A stretch of DNA of 64,000 bases from Pseudomonas sp. CFII64 (GTDB lineage: Bacteria > Pseudomonadota > Gammaproteobacteria > Pseudomonadales > Pseudomonadaceae). The position numbers were made by a program, and so were the translations under genes. The stretch is taken from assembly GCF_000416235.1 (NCBI RefSeq), contig NZ_ATLO01000049.1:474516-538515 (forward strand), read 5' to 3'. The notes under the pieces were generated by a model, which saw only the letters and a list, made by a program, of their open reading frames with translations, did no database searches and was not told the origin of the DNA. Shown piece after piece: positions 6,899-14,333 of this stretch (position 1 is its first letter; each line of letters starts with the position of its first letter).

Positions 6899-9553
6899 AT
6901 GGCCGATTGGCAGTCCCTCGATCCCGAGGCCGCTCGTGAAGCGGAAAAATATGAAAACCCTATTCCCAGCCGTGAGCTGATTCTCAAGCATCTCTCCGAC
7001 CGCGGTTCGCCCGCGAGTCGCGAGCAGCTGGTAGAAGAATTCGGTCTCACCACTGAAGATCAGTTCGAAGCCCTGCGCCGCCGCTTGCGCGCCATGGAGC
7101 GCGATGCGCAATTGATCTACACCCGCCGTGGCACGTATGCGCCAGTGGACAAGCTGGATCTGATCCTGGGTCGCATCAGTGGTCACCGTGATGGCTTTGG
7201 CTTCCTGATCCCTGATGATGGCACTGATGACCTGTTCATGAGCCCGGCGCAAATGCGCCTGGTATTCGATGGCGACCGTGCCCTTGCGCGGGTATCGGGT
7301 CTGGATCGTCGCGGCCGCCGCGAAGGTGTGATCGTCGAAGTCATTTCCCGTGCTCATGAAACCGTGGTGGGTCGCTATTTCGAAGAAAGCGGCATCGGCT
7401 TCGTGATTCCGGACAACCCGAAGATCCAGCAGGAAGTGCTGGTCACGCCGGGGCGCAACAACAACGCCCAGATCGGTCAGTTCGTCGAAGTGAAGATCAC
7501 TCACTGGCCGACGCCGCGCTTCCAGCCGCAAGGTGACATTGTTGAAGTGGTGGGCAATTACATGGCGCCCGGCATGGAAATCGATGTCGCGCTGCGCACC
7601 TACGATATTCCCCATGTCTGGCCTGAAGCTGTCCTCAAGGAAGCGGCCAAGCTCAAGCCGGAAGTCGAAGAAAAAGACAAAGAGAATCGCGTCGACCTGC
7701 GCCATCTGCCGTTCGTCACCATTGACGGCGAAGATGCGCGCGACTTCGACGATGCGGTCTTCTGCGAAGCCAAACCGGGCAAGCTGCGCTTGTTCTCCGG
7801 TGGCTGGAAGCTGTACGTGGCCATCGCCGATGTGTCGAGCTACGTGAAGATCGGTTCGGCGCTGGATGCAGAATCGCAAGTGCGCGGCAACTCGGTGTAT
7901 TTCCCCGAGCGCGTCGTGCCGATGCTGCCTGAGCAATTGTCTAACGGCCTGTGCTCGCTGAATCCGCATGTTGATCGTCTGGCCATGGTCTGCGAAATGA
8001 CCATCTCCAAGACGGGCGAGATGACTGACTACGTGTTCTACGAAGCGGTCATTCACTCCCACGCGCGCCTGACCTACAACAAAGTCAGTTCGATGCTGGA
8101 GCAGCCGAAAACCACCGAAGCGCGTCAGCTGCGTGGCGAATACCCTGATGTGTTGCCGCACCTCAAGCAGCTGTATGCGCTGTACAAGGTATTGCTGGCG
8201 GCGCGCCATGTCCGGGGTGCGATTGATTTCGAAACCCAGGAAACCCGGATCATCTTCGGCACCGAGCGCAAGATCGCCGAGATTCGTCCGACGACCCGCA
8301 ACGATGCTCACAAACTGATTGAAGAGTGCATGCTGGCCGCCAACGTGGCCACCGCCGAGTTCCTCAAGAAGCACGAGATTCCTGCGCTGTATCGCGTCCA
8401 CGATGGTCCGCCGCCGGAGCGTCTGGAAAAACTTCGCGCCTTCCTGGGTGAATTGGGTCTGTCGCTGCACAAAGGCAAGGACGGCCCTTCGCCGAAGGAT
8501 TATCAGGCGTTGCTGGAAACCGTTCGCGGGCGTCCGGACTATCACCTGATCCAGACCGTCATGCTGCGTTCCCTGAGCCAGGCGGTTTACAGCTCGGACA
8601 ACCACGGGCACTTCGGTCTGAATTACGAGGCGTACACGCACTTCACCTCGCCGATCCGTCGTTATCCCGATTTGCTCACGCACCGCGCAATCCGCAGCGT
8701 GATCCGCTCCAAGCAAGACACGCCACACGTGCGTCGTGCCGGTGCGATGACTATTCCGAAGGCGCGTATCTATCCGTACGACGAAGCCGCGCTGGAACAG
8801 TTGGGCGAACAATGCTCGATGAGCGAGCGTCGTGCCGACGAAGCGACCCGCGACGTCGTGAACTGGCTCAAGTGCGAGTTCATGAAGGATCGCGTCGGTG
8901 AATCGTTCCCAGGCGTGATCACTGCGGTGACAGGCTTCGGTCTGTTTGTCGAACTGACCGATATCTACGTTGAAGGTCTGGTGCACGTTACGGCGCTGCC
9001 GGGCGATTACTATCACTTCGACCCTGTGCATCACCGCCTGGCGGGCGAGCGCACCGGTCGTAGCTTCCGTCTGGGCGATACCGTTGAAGTGCGGGTCATG
9101 CGCGTCGATCTTGACGAGCGCAAGATCGACTTCGAAATGGCCGAGAAAACGATTGCTGCGCCGATTGGCCGCAAGCGTCGCGGTGGTCATGAAACCACGC
9201 CAGCGCCTGTTGAAAAGCAGTCCGCCGCTCCGTCCAAAGCGCCGAGCAAGCGTCCTGCCAAGGCAAAAGCCAAGGCTGAGCCCGAAGCTTATCGCCCGAG
9301 CGATGCTGCCGCGAAAAACGCCGAAGTGCGCAAAAGTCGTGAATTGAAGCAAGCCTTGTTGGCGGAAGCGAAAGGCGGTAGCAAGGCACCGTCGGGAAAG
9401 TCGAGTAACTCGGGCTCTGCCTCGAGTGGCTCTGCTCCAGGTGGTTCCGGCAAGCCCGCAAAATCCGGTAAACACCGTAAAGGCCCGCCAAAAGCGGGTT
9501 CTGCTCCCGCTGCGAAAAGCGGCGGAGTGCGTAAACCTAAGGCCAAGTCATGA
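6899..9553 (+). CDS. rnr: Ribonuclease R
   Basis: An 884-residue 3'-5' exoribonuclease that degrades structured RNA. An N-terminal winged-helix region precedes cold-shock-type RNA-binding domains. The RNB catalytic domain holds the metal-binding aspartates D276, D282, D284 and D285 in DGEDARDFDD. An S1 domain lies at about 666-750. The last ~130 residues are a Lys/Ala/Ser/Gly-rich basic tail, longer than in E. coli. The stop overlaps the rlmB start by four bases (ATGA), so the two genes are translationally coupled. Confidence 0.97.
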   Translation: MADWQSLDPEAAREAEKYENPIPSRELILKHLSDRGSPASREQLVEEFGLTTEDQFEALRRRLRAMERDAQLIYTRRGTYAPVDKLDLILGRISGHRDGFGFLIPDDGTDDLFMSPAQMRLVFDGDRALARVSGLDRRGRREGVIVEVISRAHETVVGRYFEESGIGFVIPDNPKIQQEVLVTPGRNNNAQIGQFVEVKITHWPTPRFQPQGDIVEVVGNYMAPGMEIDVALRTYDIPHVWPEAVLKEAAKLKPEVEEKDKENRVDLRHLPFVTIDGEDARDFDDAVFCEAKPGKLRLFSGGWKLYVAIADVSSYVKIGSALDAESQVRGNSVYFPERVVPMLPEQLSNGLCSLNPHVDRLAMVCEMTISKTGEMTDYVFYEAVIHSHARLTYNKVSSMLEQPKTTEARQLRGEYPDVLPHLKQLYALYKVLLAARHVRGAIDFETQETRIIFGTERKIAEIRPTTRNDAHKLIEECMLAANVATAEFLKKHEIPALYRVHDGPPPERLEKLRAFLGELGLSLHKGKDGPSPKDYQALLETVRGRPDYHLIQTVMLRSLSQAVYSSDNHGHFGLNYEAYTHFTSPIRRYPDLLTHRAIRSVIRSKQDTPHVRRAGAMTIPKARIYPYDEAALEQLGEQCSMSERRADEATRDVVNWLKCEFMKDRVGESFPGVITAVTGFGLFVELTDIYVEGLVHVTALPGDYYHFDPVHHRLAGERTGRSFRLGDTVEVRVMRVDLDERKIDFEMAEKTIAAPIGRKRRGGHETTPAPVEKQSAAPSKAPSKRPAKAKAKAEPEAYRPSDAAAKNAEVRKSRELKQALLAEAKGGSKAPSGKSSNSGSASSGSAPGGSGKPAKSGKHRKGPPKAGSAPAAKSGGVRKPKAKS

Positions 9554-10314
9554 GTCAGCTGGAAAAAATCTACGGCGTGCATGCCGTAGAAGCGTTGTTG
9601 CGTCATCACCCCAAGCGAGTCAAGCAAGTCTGGCTGGCAGAAGGTCGCAACGATCCTCGTGTTCAGGTTCTGCTGGAGCTGGCGAATCAGAATCGGGTGT
9701 CGGTCGGTCAGGCCGAGCGGCGCGAAATGGACGTCTGGGTCGAAGGCGTGCATCAGGGCGTTGTCGCTGAAGTCAGTCCGAGCCAGGTCTGGGGCGAAGC
9801 GATGCTCGACGAGCTGCTGGACCGCACCGAAGGCGCACCGCTGATTCTGGTACTGGATGGCGTGACTGATCCGCACAACCTTGGCGCTTGCCTGCGTACT
9901 GCCGATGCGGCCGGTGCGCTGGCGGTTCTGGTGCCAAAGGACAAGTCGGCAACCTTGACGCCGGTCGTGCGAAAAGTCGCCTGCGGCGCGGCGGAAGTGA
10001 TTCCTCTGGTCGCCGTCACCAACCTGGCCCGCACCCTGGAAAAACTCCAGCAGCGCGGGCTCTGGGTTGTCGGTACGGCGGGGGAGGCTGAGCAGGAGTT
10101 GTATCAGCAGGATCTCACCGGTCCGACCATCCTGATCATGGGTGCCGAAGGCAAAGGCATGCGCCGCCTGACCCGCGAACACTGCGATTATCTGGTACGT
10201 CTGCCGATGGCGGGCAGCGTCAGCAGCCTGAACGTTTCGGTGGCGACCGGCGTTTGCCTGTTCGAAGCGATGCGTCAGCGCAGCGTCAAAAAAGCAGCCG
10301 CTTCGCAGAAGTGA
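9550..10314 (+). CDS. rlmB: 23S rRNA (guanosine-2251-2'-O)-methyltransferase RlmB
   Basis: A 254-residue SPOUT methyltransferase. The N-terminal substrate-binding domain begins MSQLEKIYGVHAVEALL. The C-terminal trefoil-knot domain has motif 1 NLGACLRTADAAG, motif 2 MGAEGKGMRRL and motif 3 LPMAGSVSSLNVSVA. It methylates the ribose of G2251 in the peptidyl-transferase centre. The rnr-rlmB order is conserved in gammaproteobacteria. Confidence 0.97.
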   Translation: MSQLEKIYGVHAVEALLRHHPKRVKQVWLAEGRNDPRVQVLLELANQNRVSVGQAERREMDVWVEGVHQGVVAEVSPSQVWGEAMLDELLDRTEGAPLILVLDGVTDPHNLGACLRTADAAGALAVLVPKDKSATLTPVVRKVACGAAEVIPLVAVTNLARTLEKLQQRGLWVVGTAGEAEQELYQQDLTGPTILIMGAEGKGMRRLTREHCDYLVRLPMAGSVSSLNVSVATGVCLFEAMRQRSVKKAAASQK

Positions 10315-10317
10315 CGA

Positions 10318-10375
10318 GCGTCAAGCTGCAAGCTAAACACGATCAGCTTGTAGCTTAAAGCTTGCAGCTTACAGC
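10318..10375. repeat. Imperfect inverted AGCTTGCAGCTT-type repeat
   Basis: Bases 10323-10335 (AAGCTGCAAGCTA) are nearly the reverse complement of 10351-10370. Sequences of this type are common between genes in fluorescent pseudomonads. The right arm also supplies the -35 of the rpsF promoter and may end rnr-rlmB transcription. Confidence 0.6.
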
Positions 10376-10390
10376 CGGCTTCCCTACAAT
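10362..10390 (+). promoter_or_regulatory. Sigma-70 promoter of the rpsF operon
   Basis: TTGCAG (-35) and TACAAT (-10) are separated by 17 bases, 121 bp before the rpsF start. The -35 lies inside the right arm of the preceding inverted repeat. Confidence 0.72.
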
Positions 10391-10463
10391 TGCGCCCCTT
10401 GCTGTCACGGCAGGCGCTCATGTGCCTGACCCTGGGCGAGACTAACAGTGTCATTCACTCCTT

Positions 10464-10489
10464 GTCTGACCGCTTTTGAGGCGGCAGGC
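10464..10489 (+). promoter_or_regulatory. Hairpin in rpsF leader, possible S6:S18 autoregulatory site
   Basis: GTCTG-A-CCGC pairs with GCGG-CAGGC around a seven-base loop in the 5' leader of rpsF, close to the ribosome site. The S6:S18 complex is known to repress rpsF operons through a leader hairpin with an exposed CCG. Whether this hairpin is that element is inference. Confidence 0.4.
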
Positions 10490-10510
10490 TACAACCCGTA
10501 AGGAGCATTC

Positions 10511-10936
10511 ATGCGTCATTACGAAATCATCTTTTTGGTCCACCCGGATCAAAGCGAGCAAGTCGGCGGCATGGTTGAGCGTTATACCAAGCTGATCGAA
10601 GAAGACGGCGGCAAAATCCACCGTCTGGAAGATTGGGGCCGTCGTCAACTGGCCTATGCAATCAACAATGTTCACAAGGCTCACTACGTGATGCTGAACG
10701 TTGAATGCACCGGTAAGGCCTTGGCTGAACTGGAAGACAACTTCCGTTACAACGATGCCGTGATCCGTAACCTGGTCATCCGTCGCGACGAAGCCGTAAC
10801 TGGTCAGTCCGAGATGCTCAAGGCCGAAGAAAACCGCAGCGAGCGCCGTGAGCGTCGTGACCGTCCTGAGCACTCCGACAGCGCCGATGGCGATGACGGT
10901 GACAACAGCGACGCCAGCGATAACGCTGACGAGTAA
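10511..10936 (+). CDS. rpsF: 30S ribosomal protein S6
   Basis: A 141-residue S6 beginning MRHYEIIFLVHPDQSEQ, preceded by a clear AAGGAG. The ferredoxin-like core is followed by an acidic Asp/Glu/Ser-rich tail after about residue 105. Such tails can receive RimK-added glutamates in some bacteria. It opens the operon rpsF-rpsR-DUF2232-rplI. Confidence 0.98.
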   Translation: MRHYEIIFLVHPDQSEQVGGMVERYTKLIEEDGGKIHRLEDWGRRQLAYAINNVHKAHYVMLNVECTGKALAELEDNFRYNDAVIRNLVIRRDEAVTGQSEMLKAEENRSERRERRDRPEHSDSADGDDGDNSDASDNADE

Positions 10937-10964
10937 TCCACGGACCTTTTGAGGAGCCAATTAC

Positions 10965-11195
10965 ATGGCACGTTTCTTCCGTCGTCGTAAATTCTGCCGC
11001 TTCACCGCTGAAGACGTGAAGGAGATCGATTACAAAGATCTCAACACGCTGAAAGCATACGTATCCGAGACCGGCAAAATCGTTCCAAGCCGTATCACTG
11101 GTACAAAAGCACGTTATCAGCGTCAGCTGGCCACCGCTATCAAGCGTGCCCGCTTCCTGGCCCTGCTGGCCTACACCGACAGCCACGGCCGCTGA
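10965..11195 (+). CDS. rpsR: 30S ribosomal protein S18
   Basis: A 76-residue S18 of standard length, beginning [13 protein letters not shown], with the conserved core [20 protein letters not shown]. It binds 16S rRNA together with S6. It lies 28 bp after rpsF; the primosomal gene priB found between them in enterobacteria is absent. Confidence 0.98.
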
Positions 11196-11232
11196 GACCG
11201 GGCAGTCGACATAAGTAGTAAGGGATAGACGC

Positions 11233-12129
11233 ATGCGCGCCATGGCTGAATTCATCATGCGCGGCCGCGTGCAGGCCACTCTCGTAGTGGTCGGTTGTGC
11301 GGCATTGCCGTTGTTGTTCTGGTTGAGTGCTGCTGCAGGTTGCCTTGTGCTCCTGCGGCGCGGGTTCAGAGACGCGTTTGGCGTCCTGGGCTGGGCTCTG
11401 CTGCCGGCCTTGGTCTGGTGGTATCTCGGTGAACCTCGCACCTTCATGGTGTTGGCAGGTTCGCTGGGGTTGGCGATGGTTCTTCGCGCCAGCGAGTCCT
11501 GGGTTCGCACGCTGCTGGCCAGCGTGGCACTGGGTCTGTTGTATGCAGTGATTCTGGGCGCGGTTTTCCGCGAACCCATCGAGGCGATGTCGCAGGAGTT
11601 GCAGAAACACCTGCCGGCGATGCTCTCGGGTCTCTACGATCAGATGTCCGTAGAAGAGCGAGCGCGCCTGGGATCATTGATTGCACCGGTCCTGAACGGC
11701 CTGATAGCGGCCTTGTTGCAAATCGTCAGTGTGCTGAGCCTGATTCTTGGGCGCTACTGGCAAGCGTTGTTGTACAACCCTGGAGGTTTCGGGCGCGAGT
11801 TTCGCGCTGTGAGACTCCCGCTGGTATCAGCGTTGATGCTGCTGGTGTGCATGCTTGTAGGACCGAATTTCGGTTCGCAGGCGGCGATGTTGACACCGTT
11901 GTGCAGCGTACCGCTGGTATTCGCCGGGCTGGCCCTGATGCACGGGTTGGTGGCTGAAAAGCGACTGGCCAAATTCTGGCTGGTGGGGATGTACATAACG
12001 CTGCTGGTGTTCATGCAGCTGATCTATCCGTTGCTGGTGTTGTTAGCCATTGTCGACAGCCTGATTGATTTTCGCGGACGCCTGGCGTCGAAAGACGCCG
12101 GTAATGGCCCTGCGAACGGTGAAGGTTAA
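11233..12129 (+). CDS. DUF2232 multi-pass membrane protein
   Basis: A 298-residue hydrophobic protein with about seven or eight predicted membrane segments, including residues 15-35, 45-65, 70-110 and several after 190. It matches the DUF2232/YybS-like family that pseudomonads carry between rpsR and rplI. Function is unknown. An AAGGGAT ribosome site precedes the ATG, and rplI follows 19 bp after the stop, so it is inside the ribosomal operon. Confidence 0.8.
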   Translation: MRAMAEFIMRGRVQATLVVVGCAALPLLFWLSAAAGCLVLLRRGFRDAFGVLGWALLPALVWWYLGEPRTFMVLAGSLGLAMVLRASESWVRTLLASVALGLLYAVILGAVFREPIEAMSQELQKHLPAMLSGLYDQMSVEERARLGSLIAPVLNGLIAALLQIVSVLSLILGRYWQALLYNPGGFGREFRAVRLPLVSALMLLVCMLVGPNFGSQAAMLTPLCSVPLVFAGLALMHGLVAEKRLAKFWLVGMYITLLVFMQLIYPLLVLLAIVDSLIDFRGRLASKDAGNGPANGEG

Positions 12130-12148
12130 AAGTTAAGAGGATTTTCAC

Positions 12149-12595
12149 ATGCAACTGATCCTTCTGGAAAAAGTCGCCAACCTGGGCAACCTGGGCGACA
12201 AAGTGAATGTTAAGGCCGGTTACGGTCGTAACTATCTGCTGCCATACGGTAAAGCTACCGCCGCGACCGCTGCCAACATTGCAGCGTTCGAAGAGCGTCG
12301 TGCCGAGCTGGAAAAACTGGCTGCAGACAAAAAAGCTTCTGCCGAAACTCGCGCTGCCCAACTGGCTGAGCTGGAAGTGACTATCACTGCCACCGCCGGT
12401 GACGAAGGCAAGCTGTTCGGTTCGATCGGCACCCACGACATCGCTGATGCACTGACCGCCTCTGGCGTTGAAGTTGCAAAAAGCGAAGTTCGTCTGCCGA
12501 ACGGCACTATCCGCAACGTTGGCGAATTCGACGTAGCCGTGCACCTGCACAGCGACGTAGAAGCAACCGTACGCGTTGTTGTGGTAGCTGCTTAA
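12149..12595 (+). CDS. rplI: 50S ribosomal protein L9
   Basis: A 148-residue L9 with the N-terminal rRNA-binding domain (MQLILLEKVANLGNLGDKV, GYGRNYLLP), a long connecting helix and the C-terminal domain ending in valine-rich VEATVRVVVVAA. It is the last gene of the rpsF operon; a terminator follows 47 bp later. Confidence 0.98.
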   Translation: MQLILLEKVANLGNLGDKVNVKAGYGRNYLLPYGKATAATAANIAAFEERRAELEKLAADKKASAETRAAQLAELEVTITATAGDEGKLFGSIGTHDIADALTASGVEVAKSEVRLPNGTIRNVGEFDVAVHLHSDVEATVRVVVVAA

Positions 12596-12641
12596 GCAGT
12601 ACGTGATCATCTGGCGACTTGCTCGCTAGAGGATTAACATC

Positions 12642-12669
12642 GGGCACGACCTGTTTTCAGGTCGTGCCC
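12642..12669 (+). terminator. Terminator after rplI
   Basis: An 11-base inverted repeat GGGCACGACCT / AGGTCGTGCCC with a short T-rich loop, followed by TTTGTCTTTCT. It separates the ribosomal operon from dnaB. Confidence 0.86.
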
Positions 12670-12719
12670 TTTGTCTTTCTGTACCCTGGTTTTTTCACAA
12701 CCCCTGATTCTGAGTGGTC

Positions 12720-14114
12720 ATGAACGATATCTCCGCACCTGAGCAATACGATCTGCAAACCGCCGCCCTGAAGGTGCCGCCGCATTCCATCGAAGCCGAA
12801 CAGGCTGTGCTCGGTGGCTTGATGCTGGACAACAACGCCTGGGAACGCGTGCTCGATCAAGTATCGGATGGCGATTTCTACCGACATGACCACCGTTTGA
12901 TCTTCCGGGCCATCGCGCGCCTGGCCGATCAGAACATGCCCATCGACGTGGTTACCCTCGCCGAACAGCTGGACAAGGAAGGTCAGACTTCCCAGGTCGG
13001 CGGGCTGGGTTACCTCAGTGAACTGGCGAAAAATATCCCGTCGGTCGCCAACATCAAGGCGTATGCCCAGATCGTTCGCGAGCGGGCGACCTTGCGCCAG
13101 CTGATCAGCATCAGCACTGAAATCGCCGACAGCGCCTTCAACCCTGAAGGCCGTAATGCCGCCGAGATCCTCGACGAAGCCGAGCGGCAGATCTTCCAGA
13201 TCGCCGAAGCACGGCCGAAGACGGGCGGTCCGGTCAGCGTTACCGACCTGTTGACCAAGGCCATCGACCGCATCGATACCCTGTTTAACACCGATAACGC
13301 CATCACTGGCCTGTCCACCGGTTACACCGACCTGGACGGCATGACCAGTGGCCTGCAGCCGTCCGACCTGGTGATCGTCGCCGGTCGACCGTCGATGGGT
13401 AAGACCACCTTCGCCATGAACCTGGTGGAAAACGCGGTGCTGCGCAGCGACAAGGCGGTGCTGGTTTACTCGCTGGAGATGCCAGGTGAATCGCTGATCA
13501 TGCGTATGCTTTCGTCGCTCGGCCGCATTGACCAGACCAAGGTCCGCGCCGGTCGTCTGGAAGACGATGATTGGCCGCGCCTGACGTCGGCGGTCAACCT
13601 GCTCAATGATCGCAAATTGTTCATCGACGATACGGCAGGCATCAGCCCTTCGGAAATGCGCGCGCGGACTCGCCGACTGGTGCGTGAGCACGGCGACATT
13701 GCGTTGATCATGATCGACTACCTGCAATTGATGCAGATCCCGGGTTCCGGCGGCGATAACCGCACCAACGAGATTTCCGAGATTTCCCGCTCGTTGAAAG
13801 CCCTGGCCAAGGAATTCAACTGCCCGGTGGTTGCGCTCTCGCAGCTCAACCGTTCCCTGGAGCAACGCCCGAACAAACGCCCGATCAACTCCGACTTGCG
13901 CGAATCCGGAGCGATCGAGCAGGATGCGGACGTCATCATGTTCGTGTACCGGGACGAGGTCTATCACCCGGAAACCGAGCACAAAGGCATTGCCGAAATC
14001 ATCATCGGCAAGCAGCGTAACGGTCCGATCGGCACCACGCGCCTCGCGTTCATCGGCAAATACACACGCTTCGAAAACCTCGCGCCGGGCAGCTATAACT
14101 TCGACGACGAGTAG
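12720..14114 (+). CDS. dnaB: Replicative DNA helicase DnaB
   Basis: A 464-residue hexameric helicase. The N-terminal primase-interaction domain begins at PPHSIEAEQAVLGGLMLDN. The RecA-type helicase domain has Walker A GRPSMGKTT near residues 222-230, the Walker B region IALIMIDYLQL, and motif SQLNRSLEQRPNKRP. No intein interrupts it. The conserved N-terminus supports ATG 12720 rather than GTG 12714. Confidence 0.98.
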   Translation: MNDISAPEQYDLQTAALKVPPHSIEAEQAVLGGLMLDNNAWERVLDQVSDGDFYRHDHRLIFRAIARLADQNMPIDVVTLAEQLDKEGQTSQVGGLGYLSELAKNIPSVANIKAYAQIVRERATLRQLISISTEIADSAFNPEGRNAAEILDEAERQIFQIAEARPKTGGPVSVTDLLTKAIDRIDTLFNTDNAITGLSTGYTDLDGMTSGLQPSDLVIVAGRPSMGKTTFAMNLVENAVLRSDKAVLVYSLEMPGESLIMRMLSSLGRIDQTKVRAGRLEDDDWPRLTSAVNLLNDRKLFIDDTAGISPSEMRARTRRLVREHGDIALIMIDYLQLMQIPGSGGDNRTNEISEISRSLKALAKEFNCPVVALSQLNRSLEQRPNKRPINSDLRESGAIEQDADVIMFVYRDEVYHPETEHKGIAEIIIGKQRNGPIGTTRLAFIGKYTRFENLAPGSYNFDDE

Positions 14115-14263
14115 TGGGAGCATTCGGAGGTAACGACGGCCGCGAAAGCGTTGTATCAGACACATCGCAATCGCAGGCCTCGTAACCTCGTCAAGCTCCC
14201 ACGGGGGCAATTTGCCGCGTGCACCCAAATCCGACCACCACCGTCGGACTTGATCAAAATTTG

Positions 14264-14272
14264 TGCTATATT
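14264..14272 (+). promoter_or_regulatory. Extended -10 promoter candidate for the YgiQ gene
   Basis: TGCTATATT is an extended -10 motif 61 bp before the YgiQ ATG. No good -35 hexamer is seen at the usual distance, which is acceptable for extended -10 promoters. Confidence 0.5.
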
Positions 14273-14333
14273 CCGCGACCGCGATTTTTACCAACGCGAA
14301 TCGCCTTCCTGCACACCAAAACCGGTCATCGAC

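Noticed and set aside
6896..9475. 859-codon minus-strand open frame opposite rnr
   Set aside because: Antisense shadow of a high-GC gene; rnr on the plus strand has full domain support.
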